In this document: piece after piece, positions 53,724 to 61,381 of the stretch
How the letters are laid out: each line of letters begins with the position of its first letter
Position numbering within the stretch: the stretch's first letter is position 1
Origin: Bradyrhizobium sp. Tv2a-2
Lineage (GTDB): Bacteria; Pseudomonadota; Alphaproteobacteria; Rhizobiales; Xanthobacteraceae
NCBI RefSeq assembly: GCF_000472425.1
Contig: NZ_AXAI01000001.1
Coordinates: forward strand, 492,502-556,501
DNA: 64,000 nucleotides
Direction: 5' to 3'
The notes under the pieces: model-generated
What the model saw: only the letters and a program-made list of their open reading frames with translations
What the model was told of the DNA's origin: nothing
The model's database searches: none
Position numbers and translations under genes: made by a program

Positions 53724-53841
53724 ACCTCTCCCATAGGGAGAGGTCGCGCCAACGGCGCGGGTGAGGGGTTACGGTCCCTCGATGAAACTGCGGCCCCTCA
53801 CCCGGCGCTACGCGCCGACCTCTCCCCGCTGGGGAGAGGTG
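53724..53841. repeat. palindromic intergenic repeat (CCTCTCCC...GGGGAGAGG type) between moaD and moaE
   Basis: The outer left TACCTCTCCCATAGGGAGAGGTCGCGC and right GCGCCGACCTCTCCCCGCTGGGGAGAGGT contain their own hairpins. The inner CGCGGGTGAGGGG and CCCCTCACCCGGCG pair with each other. The element is a large nested dyad inserted between two genes that are normally adjacent. A decayed piece of a similar element is near 45561. Confidence 0.85.
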
Positions 53842-53896
53842 AAGAGTGCGCGCGGACAGACGGCTTTAATCAACCACCGCCATTGCATTTCTTGCC

Positions 53897-54358
53897 ATGA
53901 CCAGCGTGACCATCCGCATCCAGGAAGCCGATTTCGACATCGCGCGCGAGACTGCGCTGTTGACGCAGGGGCGTACCGACATCGGCGCGGTGGTCAGCTT
54001 CTCCGGGATCTGCCGCGGCAGCGACGGCGAGGGCATCAGTGCGCTCAACCTCGAACATTATTCCGGCATGGCAGAGGCCGAGATCGGCCGGCACGTGGAG
54101 GAAGCGGCGGCTCGTTGGCCGCTGTTCGGCGTCACCGTGATTCATCGCGTCGGCCGCATTGAACCCGGCCAAAATATCGTGCTGGTGCTGACGGCGTCCG
54201 CGCATCGCGAAGCGGCGTTTCATGCCGCGGAGTTCTTGATGGATTATCTGAAGACCAGCGCGCCGTTCTGGAAGCGCGAGGAAACATCTGAAGGCACGAA
54301 CTGGGTCGAGACGCGTGCGCATGATGATGCCGCGGCCGCGCGCTGGACCAGATCCTGA
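53897..54358 (+). CDS. moaE: molybdopterin synthase catalytic (large) subunit
   Basis: The 153-residue protein has the MoaE landmarks: GAVVSFSGICRG near residue 35, LEHYSGMAEAEI, VIHRVGRIEPGQNIV and the catalytic lysines in DYLKTSAPFWKRE. With MoaD it inserts the two dithiolene sulfurs into precursor Z. The stop shares one base with the prmB start (TGATG). The first residues may start at 53897; the ribosome-binding site is weak. Confidence 0.95.
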   Translation: MTSVTIRIQEADFDIARETALLTQGRTDIGAVVSFSGICRGSDGEGISALNLEHYSGMAEAEIGRHVEEAAARWPLFGVTVIHRVGRIEPGQNIVLVLTASAHREAAFHAAEFLMDYLKTSAPFWKREETSEGTNWVETRAHDDAAAARWTRS

Positions 54359-55329
54359 TGGCAAAGCGCGCCAAGCCGGCCGCGACGAAGAAACGCGCCG
54401 ACCCCAAGCCGGCCTTCCCAAAGATCGTGAGCGGCGAATTGCTGACACTGCTCGACTTCGTCCGCTTCGCAGTCAGTCGCTTCAATGAGGCGAAACTCGT
54501 CTTCGCTCACGGCACCACCGATCCCCTCGCCGAAGCCGCGTTCGTGATCTCGGAGGCGCTGCATCTGCATCCCGACCAGTTCGAGAGCTTCGCCACCGCC
54601 CGCGTCGCCGCTTTCGAGGCGAAAAAGATCGTGGAGCTGATCGAGCTTCGCGTGCGCACGCGCAAGCCTGCCGCCTATCTCGTCAACAAGATCTACATGC
54701 GCGGCCTGCCGTTCTATGTCGACGAGCGGGTGATCGTGCCGCGCTCCTTCATCGGCGAAATCCTGGATACACATTTCGGCGGGGGGGAAGACGATTCACC
54801 CGCACTGCTCGGCGATCCAAACGAAGTCGAGCACGTGCTCGACCTCTGCACCGGCTCCGGCTGCCTTGCCGTCCTGGCGGCGCGGCATTTTCCCAATGCG
54901 CAGGTCGATGCCGTGGATGTCTCCAAGGATGCGCTTGCGGTCGCGGCGCGCAACGTGGCCGAGCACGGGCTCGGGGACCGCGTGAGCCTCTATCGCGGCG
55001 ACCTGTTTGCGCCGTTGGGCGACCGGCGTTACGACCTCATCATTTCCAATCCGCCCTATGTCGATGCCGAGGGCATGGCATCGCTGCCGCCTGAGTGCCG
55101 GGCCGAGCCGAAGCTTGCCTTTGATGGCGGCCCCGACGGGCTCGATCTTGTGCGCCGCATCGTGGAGGACGCGGCGGCGTACCTGACGCCGCAGGGCGGG
55201 CTATTGTGCGAAATCGGCCGCGGCCGGGACAATCTCGAGGCAGCCTTTCCACAACTGCCGCTGTTGTGGCTCGATAGCGAGGAGTCGGACGGCGAGGTGT
55301 TCTGGATAGCGGCTGCAGACCTCGCCTGA
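54358..55329 (+). CDS. prmB: 50S ribosomal protein uL3 glutamine N5-methyltransferase
   Basis: The 323-residue member of the HemK/PrmB family has an N-terminal helical domain with a 25-residue basic extension, SAM motif I VLDLCTGSGCLAVLAA and the catalytic NPPY motif (ISNPPYVDAEGM, about 231). The family methylates glutamine; the PrmB type acts on ribosomal protein L3, inferred from the domain layout and the RSFIGEIL loop (PRSxxxE), rather than on release factors (PrmC). It is translationally coupled to moaE. Confidence 0.93.
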   Translation: MAKRAKPAATKKRADPKPAFPKIVSGELLTLLDFVRFAVSRFNEAKLVFAHGTTDPLAEAAFVISEALHLHPDQFESFATARVAAFEAKKIVELIELRVRTRKPAAYLVNKIYMRGLPFYVDERVIVPRSFIGEILDTHFGGGEDDSPALLGDPNEVEHVLDLCTGSGCLAVLAARHFPNAQVDAVDVSKDALAVAARNVAEHGLGDRVSLYRGDLFAPLGDRRYDLIISNPPYVDAEGMASLPPECRAEPKLAFDGGPDGLDLVRRIVEDAAAYLTPQGGLLCEIGRGRDNLEAAFPQLPLLWLDSEESDGEVFWIAAADLA

Positions 55330-55434
55330 GAGCTGCGCGGAAATCGCACCCCTCGCGCGGTTTTCGTCAGCACCGGAAGCTGGTAGCCTGCCAGCTAACC
55401 AACCGGTTCAATCCAAAATCCAAAAGAGGCCCCC

Positions 55435-56784
55435 ATGCTCGACAAGAGCCCCCGCGCCAACCCCGTTAACGTGCCCAACGACCTTGCCGCGCATTGGATG
55501 CCGTTCACGGCCAATCGGGCCTTCAAGAAGCAGCCGCGCCTGCTCGCCGGCGCCAAGGACATGCACTACATCACCGTCGATGGCCGCAACATCATCGATG
55601 CCGCTTCGGGCATGTGGTGCACCAATGCCGGCCACGGCCGCACCCAAATCTCGTCCGCCATCGCCAAGATGGCCGAGACGCTGGATTACGCGCCGCCATT
55701 CCAGTTCGGCATTCCCCAGGCCTTCGAGCTCGCAAGCCGCATCGCCGAGCTCGCGCCCGATGGGCTCGACCACGTCTTCTTCTGCAATTCCGGCTCGGAA
55801 GCCGCCGACACCGCGCTGAAGATTGCGCTCGCCTATCACCAGATCAACGGCCAGGGGTCCCGCACCCGCCTGATCGGCCGCGTACGCGGCTATCACGGCG
55901 TCGGCTTCGGCGGCACCGCTGTCGGCGGCATCGTCAACAACCGCAAGATCTTTGGCTCGCTACTCGCAGGCGTCGATCATCTGCCCGCGACTTACGATCG
56001 CGAGAAGCAGGGCTTCACCAAGGGCGAGCCGGACTACGGCGCGCATTTCGCCGATGAGCTGGAAAACCTCGTCAACCTGCACGGCGCCAACACCATCGCC
56101 GCGGTCATCGTCGAGCCGATGGCGGGATCGACCGGCGTCATTCCGGCGCCGAAGGGCTATCTCAAGCGGCTGCGCGAGATCACCCAGAAGCACGGCATCC
56201 TCCTGATCTTCGACGAAGTCATCACCGGCTACGGCCGGCTCGGCCATGCCTTCGCTGCCGAGCGCTATGGCGTGCTGCCTGACATGCTGACCTTCGCCAA
56301 AGGCATCACCAATGGCGCAGCCCCGATGGGCGGCGTACTGGTGCGCGACACCATTCATGACGCCTTCATGAACGGGCCCGAGCATATGGTGGAGCTGACG
56401 CACGGCTACACGTATTCCGCGCATCCGCTCGCCTGCGCCGCGGGCCTTGCCACGCTCGATATCTATCGCGACGAAAAGCTGTTCGAGCGGGCCCGCGGCC
56501 TCGAGCCGAAATTCGCCGACGCCGTGATGACGCTGAAGGGCCTGCCCAACGTGCTCGACATCCGCACCGTGGGTCTGACCGCCGGCATCGACCTCGCCCC
56601 ACGCGCGGCCGACCTGGTCGGAAAGCGCGGCTATGACGCCATGGTGAGCGCGTTCCACGACAACGACCTGATGCTGCGCATCGCCGGCGACACGCTGGCG
56701 CTGACCCCGCCATTGATCATCAGCGAGGACCAGATCGGCGAGATCATGGACAAGGTCGGCAAGGTGATTCGCGCCGTGGCGTAG
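55435..56784 (+). CDS. class III omega-aminotransferase (beta-alanine--pyruvate type)
   Basis: The 449-residue PLP fold-type I transaminase opens with the AHWMPFTANRAFKKQPRLLAGAKDMHY segment seen in omega-amino-acid:pyruvate transaminases. It has the FDEVITGYGRLG loop (PLP-binding Asp) and the Schiff-base Lys in TFAKGITNGAAPMGG (about 288). Probable substrates are beta-alanine or other omega-amines with pyruvate as acceptor; this is a family inference. It is followed by an 11-bp stem hairpin. It stands alone. Confidence 0.92.
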   Translation: MLDKSPRANPVNVPNDLAAHWMPFTANRAFKKQPRLLAGAKDMHYITVDGRNIIDAASGMWCTNAGHGRTQISSAIAKMAETLDYAPPFQFGIPQAFELASRIAELAPDGLDHVFFCNSGSEAADTALKIALAYHQINGQGSRTRLIGRVRGYHGVGFGGTAVGGIVNNRKIFGSLLAGVDHLPATYDREKQGFTKGEPDYGAHFADELENLVNLHGANTIAAVIVEPMAGSTGVIPAPKGYLKRLREITQKHGILLIFDEVITGYGRLGHAFAAERYGVLPDMLTFAKGITNGAAPMGGVLVRDTIHDAFMNGPEHMVELTHGYTYSAHPLACAAGLATLDIYRDEKLFERARGLEPKFADAVMTLKGLPNVLDIRTVGLTAGIDLAPRAADLVGKRGYDAMVSAFHDNDLMLRIAGDTLALTPPLIISEDQIGEIMDKVGKVIRAVA

Positions 56785-56794
56785 CTAATCTTAT

Positions 56795-56827
56795 CTCGCC
56801 CCGCTTGCGGTCTGCGAGCGGGGCGAG
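56795..56827. terminator. hairpin after the omega-aminotransferase gene
   Basis: A perfect 11-bp stem CTCGCCCCGCT / AGCGGGGCGAG with an 11-base loop lies 10 bp after the stop codon. There is no T run, so intrinsic termination is uncertain, but position and stability suggest transcript-end formation or protection. Confidence 0.55.
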
Positions 56828-56923
56828 CGAGCTAAGCCGGTTCCCAGGCGTTGCAGAATCCCTAGCATCTCGAATCAAACTTGGTGCTAAGGTCGCGCTG
56901 CTTCGGGGAGCGTCGCGCGCAAC

Positions 56924-58399
56924 ATGATCCGTATTTCTACGATCTTCATCGCCATCTGCATGGTGCTGGTCTCGGCATCGCTTGGCCTTGGCCTCTATTC
57001 GGTGGCCGGCATCAGTGGATCGGAGTCGGCGATCGTGGCGCTGACCGCGCTGACGTTCCTGATTCTGTACAACGCGGTTTCGATGCGGCTGCGCGACCGC
57101 ACCGACGTCGGCACCCAGATCGCCGATCTGTCGCGTGGCACCGCCGACCTCGCCCGCCAGGTCGCCGAGTTCGGCCGACGGCTCTCCGCGACCGAGACCA
57201 AGATCGCCTCCACCAATGCGGCCAGCACCGACCGCATGCAGTCGGTGATCGGGGAGATCACCGAGCTCGGCAATCTCGTGAAGCAGCTCGCCGCGTCCGT
57301 CGCAAGCCATGAGGAGCTGCTGACCGAACGTCCGCTCGGGCTGGTCGGGCCCACCGCGTCGCCGACTGCGGCGCCGCAGCCCGTCATGATCGTGGCTGCC
57401 GAGCCGCCGCCGCCAAGGCCGGAAGTTATGGCCGAGAAGTCGCAGCCGGTTGCCGAGAAGGTGACGGCGACCGCCGCGCCGGTGGGTAAGGAGGCCTCGG
57501 GCAGCCGCAGCCACTCACAGATCTTGAGCGCGCTACGCAGCGCCGTCGACGAGAACCGGCTCGATGTCTATCTGCAGCCGATGGTGACGCTACCCCAGCG
57601 CAAGGTGCGCTTCTACGAGGCGGTGACCCGGCTGCGCGACGAGCGTGATCAGGTTCTCCCCGCCGAGGATTTCATCGGCATCGCCGAGGCCGCCGGCCTG
57701 ATCGGCCGCGTCGATCACATGGTGATGCTGCGCTGCGTTCAGGTGCTGCGCCGCCTGATGGTCCGCAACAAGGAGGTCGGCGTATTCTGCAACATCGCCG
57801 CCGCGACGCTCGGCAATGCCGAGGCGTTCGCGCAATGCCTGGACTTCCTGGAGGCCAACCGGGCTCTGGCGCCCTCGTTCATCCTGGAATTCAAGCAATC
57901 GATGTTCCGCAATCTGGGCGCCACCGAGACCGAACATCTGGCGGCGCTCGCGCAGCGCGGTTATCGTTTCTCGATGGACCACGTCACCGATCTGAGAATC
58001 GAGCCGCGGGAACTGGCCGACCGCGGCGTGCGCTACATCAAGGTGCCGGCGGCGCTGCTGCTGGACCCGAAGCAGAGCGCGGCGTCGGACATTCATCCCA
58101 CCGATCTTTCCGATCTGCTCGGACGGTTCGGCATCGACCTGATCGCCGAGCGCATCGAGGGCGAGCGGTCGGTGGTCGATTTGCTCGACTATGATGTCCG
58201 TTTCGGCCAGGGCTTCCTGTTCGCCCCGCCGCGCCCCGTACGCCCCGAAGGTGCTGCCGGTAGCAGCGCGGAGGGCGAAATCAGGACCGAGCCCGGCGGG
58301 TCAACCAAGCCGGGCGGCATTGAGGCGGTTGGCGCCGAGCTGACGCAGCGCTTGACCGGCAATGCCGCGCTGGTGCGCCGCGCCGCCGGTCCGGTATAA
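56924..58399 (+). CDS. membrane-anchored degenerate EAL-domain protein
   Basis: The 491-residue protein has two N-terminal transmembrane helices (about 5-25 and 32-52), a coiled-coil/low-complexity linker (60-190) and a C-terminal EAL domain (about 200-450). The EAL signature reads EAVTR, and the metal-binding DDFG segment reads MDHV, while the later ERIEGE and FGQGFLF motifs remain. Loss of the DDF acids argues against c-di-GMP hydrolysis, so it is more likely a c-di-GMP binder or a protein-interaction module. It is followed 9 bp later by the HAD gene, in the same transcript. Confidence 0.9.
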   Translation: MIRISTIFIAICMVLVSASLGLGLYSVAGISGSESAIVALTALTFLILYNAVSMRLRDRTDVGTQIADLSRGTADLARQVAEFGRRLSATETKIASTNAASTDRMQSVIGEITELGNLVKQLAASVASHEELLTERPLGLVGPTASPTAAPQPVMIVAAEPPPPRPEVMAEKSQPVAEKVTATAAPVGKEASGSRSHSQILSALRSAVDENRLDVYLQPMVTLPQRKVRFYEAVTRLRDERDQVLPAEDFIGIAEAAGLIGRVDHMVMLRCVQVLRRLMVRNKEVGVFCNIAAATLGNAEAFAQCLDFLEANRALAPSFILEFKQSMFRNLGATETEHLAALAQRGYRFSMDHVTDLRIEPRELADRGVRYIKVPAALLLDPKQSAASDIHPTDLSDLLGRFGIDLIAERIEGERSVVDLLDYDVRFGQGFLFAPPRPVRPEGAAGSSAEGEIRTEPGGSTKPGGIEAVGAELTQRLTGNAALVRRAAGPV

Positions 58400-58408
58400 T
58401 CGCGCATC

Positions 58409-59266
58409 ATGACCGGCTTGCGCTTTGTCGAGCGGCTGCGGGACGTCACCGATGGCGTCGACGTCCTGTTGTCCGATATCTGGGGCGTGGTCCATAACGG
58501 GCTGGAAGCCTTCTCCGAAGCCTGCGAGGCGCTGCGCAACCATCGCAGCCGCGGCGGCACTGTCATCCTGATCACCAACGCGCCGCGCCCGGCCGATTCG
58601 GTGCAGCGGCAATTGCGCAAGCTCGGGGTTGCCGACGAGACCTATGACGCCATCGTCTCTTCAGGTGATTTGACCCGCCACTATGTCGCCGCCCATCCGG
58701 GCCGCAGAGTGTTTTGGCTCGGCCCCGAGCGCGACAACTCGATCTATCGCGGGTTGGATGCCGTGCTGTCGCCGCTCGAACGGGCCGATTACCTCGTCTG
58801 CACCGGCCTGCTCGACGACGAAACCGAGACCGCCGAGGACTACCGGCCGATGATGCTCGAGGCGCGCGAGCGCAATTTGCCCTTCATCTGCGCCAATCCC
58901 GACATCGTGGTCGAGCGCGGCGACCGGCTGATCTACTGCGCCGGCGCCATCGCCGAACTCTATGGCGAGCTCGGCGGCGAGGTCATTTTCTACGGCAAGC
59001 CGCACCGGCCGATCTATGAACGTGCCATGGAATTGGCCACTGAGCGGCGGCAGGGGCGAGAGGTCTCGCGCGGCCGGGTGCTTGCCATCGGCGATTCCGT
59101 GCGTACCGATCTTGCCGGTGCGAACGGCTTCGGGATTGACCTGCTGTTCGTCACCCGAGGCATCCATTCCGAGGAATTCGAGGGCATCGACCAGCTCGAC
59201 CCCGCCTCGGTGAAGGAGCTGTTCGGCCATCCGCCGAAGGCGCTGATCCGGGAATTGCGGTGGTGA
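58409..59266 (+). CDS. HAD-IIA family hydrolase (TIGR01459 type)
   Basis: The 285-residue HAD-superfamily subclass IIA protein has motif I VLLSDIWGVVHNG (with Trp in place of the usual Asp-x-Asp second acid), the GGTVILITNAPRP motif II, the YGKPHRPIYERA lysine motif III and the GDSVRTDLAGA motif IV. Subclass IIA enzymes dephosphorylate small phospho-metabolites; this alphaproteobacterial type has no established substrate. The second aspartate of the nucleophile motif is replaced, so activity may be altered. It is probably co-transcribed with the EAL gene. Confidence 0.9.
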   Translation: MTGLRFVERLRDVTDGVDVLLSDIWGVVHNGLEAFSEACEALRNHRSRGGTVILITNAPRPADSVQRQLRKLGVADETYDAIVSSGDLTRHYVAAHPGRRVFWLGPERDNSIYRGLDAVLSPLERADYLVCTGLLDDETETAEDYRPMMLEARERNLPFICANPDIVVERGDRLIYCAGAIAELYGELGGEVIFYGKPHRPIYERAMELATERRQGREVSRGRVLAIGDSVRTDLAGANGFGIDLLFVTRGIHSEEFEGIDQLDPASVKELFGHPPKALIRELRW

Positions 59267-59298
59267 GGTAGAGGCGGCTATCGGCTTCGACCGACGCC

Positions 59299-59375
59299 GT
59301 GATGCCGGGCCTCGAAGAGGCAAACCCGGAATCTCGAGATTCCGGGTTTGATGTTTCGCATCGCCCCGAAATGAC
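59299..59375. repeat. palindromic repeat, family A
   Basis: The copy runs from GTGATGCCGGGCCTCGAAGAGGC through the perfect centre CCCGGAATCTCGAGATTCCGGG to GCATCGCCCCGAAATGAC. Its GCCTCGAAGAGGC and GATGTTTCGCATC inner hairpins match the copy at 30505 closely. It lies between convergent genes. Confidence 0.85.
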
Positions 59376-59410
59376 GGGAGGAACCTGATAGCGAAGCAAC
59401 AGAGACGTGA

Positions 59411-59433
59411 ATGCCCGGGAGAAGCCCGGGCAT
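59411..59433. terminator. hairpin between convergent HAD and CheY-like genes
   Basis: A perfect 9-bp stem ATGCCCGGG / CCCGGGCAT with a five-base loop (AGAAG) lies between the two convergent genes, just after a family A repeat. The position favours bidirectional termination; no strong T tract is present. Confidence 0.5.
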
Positions 59434-59471
59434 GACGCCTCAGTAGTCAGCGAGATTACGTATTGGCGCCT

Positions 59472-59867
59472 TTAGGTCGACGCCATATCCGGGAAGACCG
59501 CCTCGATCTTGGTCTTCAGCGTGGCCGCATTGAAGGGCTTCACGATGTAATTGTTCACGCCGGCCTTCTTGGCCGCGATCACGTTCTCGGTCTTGGATTC
59601 GGCCGTGATCATGATGAAGGGCGTGGTGGCGAGATTGGGATCGGCGCGAACCTCGCGGAGCAGATCGTAGCCGGTCATCGGCTCCATGTTCCAGTCCGAG
59701 ATCACAAGGCCGTACTTCTTGCCACGCATCTTGTTCAGCGCCGCCGAGCCGTCGCTGGCGTCGTCGATATTCTCGAATCCAAGCTGTTTGAGAAGATTCC
59801 GGATGATACGGATCATGGTGCTGTAATCGTCCACAACCAGCACCGGCATCGACAAATCAACCGCCAT
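59472..59867 (-). CDS. CheY-like single-domain response regulator
   Basis: The 131-residue protein consists only of a receiver domain: acidic pocket VVDDYSTMIRIIRNLL (Asp13-14), phospho-acceptor Asp58 in VISDWNM, Thr in MITAES and Lys in IVKPFNA. It is typical of CheY proteins or of stand-alone receivers passing signals to flagella or kinases. The ATG at 59867 follows GAGGGAG at correct spacing; a 74-residue upstream extension is rejected. No chemotaxis genes lie in the window, so its partner is unknown. Confidence 0.93.
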   Translation of the reverse strand: MAVDLSMPVLVVDDYSTMIRIIRNLLKQLGFENIDDASDGSAALNKMRGKKYGLVISDWNMEPMTGYDLLREVRADPNLATTPFIMITAESKTENVIAAKKAGVNNYIVKPFNAATLKTKIEAVFPDMAST

Positions 59868-60112
59868 CTTGACTCCCTCACGCGACCAGGTCGACAGATC
59901 AAAAATTAGGCTGCCCGGCGCTTCTGCGACCGCTGCAGCGTCCCAACGACTAGCATCAGGCCTTAAACAGCGCGTTAACTCACCCAAGGTCGAACATGCC
60001 GGCTCAGCAACCTGGAGTAAGCTAAATGGGCCCGGCTTGACTTTCCTCGCGGAGCCAAGCCACGGTCCGGCCGCTTCAGAAAGCCCCAAATCATCCCTAA
60101 ATTAATCCTGAA

Positions 60113-61084
60113 ATGACCGCTGCCTTTACCGTTATCCGCGACGACACGCCCGCGTCCGCCTTGCCTGCGGGCGCGGTGGTTGCCATGGGCAATTTCGACG
60201 GGGTCCATCTCGGCCACCGGGCCGTAATTGCCGCGGCCTTGGAAATGGGCCGCTCCCACGGCCGCCCCGCTTTGGCGCTGACCTTCGAACCGCATCCAAG
60301 GCGCTATTTCAGCCCCAATACCCCGCAGTTCCGGCTGACCGACGAAACCGCCAAGCTCAGGCTTCTGGCAGGCACGGGGCTGGCCGGCGCCGTCGTGATG
60401 ACCTTTGACAAGACGAGGGCGCAGACCTCGGCGCAGGACTTCATTCACCACGATCTGATCGAGCGGCTGGGCGTCTCCGGGATCGCGGTCGGCTACGACT
60501 TTCATTTCGGCAAGGGCCGGGTCGGCTCCCCGAGCCTGCTGGTCTCCGAGGCGCCGCGGCTCGGCATCGAGGTCGACGTGCAGCCCCATATCGACATCGA
60601 GGAACGGCCGGTTTCCTCCTCGGCCATCCGCATGGCGCTCGCCGAAGGCCAGATTGCGGACGCCACCGCCATGCTCGGCGCCCCCTGGTTCATCAATGGC
60701 GAGGTGATCCATGGCGAAAAGCGCGGCCGCGACCTCGGCTATCCCACCGCCAACATCCGGCTGGACCAGAGTTGCGGACTCAAGCACGGCATCTATGCGG
60801 TGCGGATCGGCCGCGGCAAATCCCGGATCGACGGGGTGGCGAGCTTCGGCCGCCGCCCGACCTTCGACGACGGCGCGCCGCTGCTCGAGGTTTTCCTGTT
60901 CGACTTCAGGGGCGACCTCTATGGCGAGCAGCTCGATGTCGCCTTCATCGGCTTCATTCGCGAGGAATTGAAATTTTCCAGCGCCGAGGCCCTGGTGCGC
61001 CGGATGGACGAGGATTCCGCGACCGCCCGGGCGCAGCTCGCCGCAGCACCGGAGGCATTCCCGAAGCTCGGGGAGATCGGTTAG
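60113..61084 (+). CDS. ribF: bifunctional riboflavin kinase / FAD synthetase
   Basis: The 323-residue bifunctional enzyme has an N-terminal FAD-synthetase nucleotidyltransferase domain (GNFDGVHLGHR, HxGH-type signature at about 27-37; GRPVSSSAIR-like ERPVSSSAIR) and a C-terminal riboflavin-kinase domain (about 190-310) with GRDLGYPTANI. It makes FMN and then FAD, the cofactor of CoxM in this window. It is single, followed 5 bp after the stop by a 104-bp repeat and then ileS. Confidence 0.96.
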   Translation: MTAAFTVIRDDTPASALPAGAVVAMGNFDGVHLGHRAVIAAALEMGRSHGRPALALTFEPHPRRYFSPNTPQFRLTDETAKLRLLAGTGLAGAVVMTFDKTRAQTSAQDFIHHDLIERLGVSGIAVGYDFHFGKGRVGSPSLLVSEAPRLGIEVDVQPHIDIEERPVSSSAIRMALAEGQIADATAMLGAPWFINGEVIHGEKRGRDLGYPTANIRLDQSCGLKHGIYAVRIGRGKSRIDGVASFGRRPTFDDGAPLLEVFLFDFRGDLYGEQLDVAFIGFIREELKFSSAEALVRRMDEDSATARAQLAAAPEAFPKLGEIG

Positions 61085-61088
61085 CCCG

Positions 61089-61193
61089 CTAAAGCGCGAT
61101 GAGATTTGGTTGAATCGTCGTCGCGCTTTACGTCTTTGATTGAGCATGATCTTTTCGGAAAATCGCTACTCACTTTTCCGGATCATGCTTTAG
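61089..61193. repeat. 104-bp two-hairpin repeat, copy 3
   Basis: The first hairpin is TAAAGCGCGATGAG...TCGTCGCGCTTTA; the second is GAGCATGATCTTTTCGGAAAA...TTTTCCGGATCATGCTTTA. It is nearly identical to the copy at 27496 and the inverse of that at 45415. It begins 5 bp after the ribF stop. The whole element is bounded by TAAAGC and GCTTTA, themselves complementary. Confidence 0.87.
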
Positions 61194-61381
61194 TCCCCCG
61201 GACCTTTGCGATTTCCTCGGGCGGCTGCTATGGAGAGCTCATGTTTGCGCGGCGCATCATAATCGGCATTAGCGGCCCGGCTTCCGCCTGAGCTAACGGC
61301 TCGGCGCAAGACCGGGTTCTTCCTGTCCGCCCCGCTACGTCCATAGCGTTTTCGCGCCCCTTCCGAGCCAAACAAGACCCC

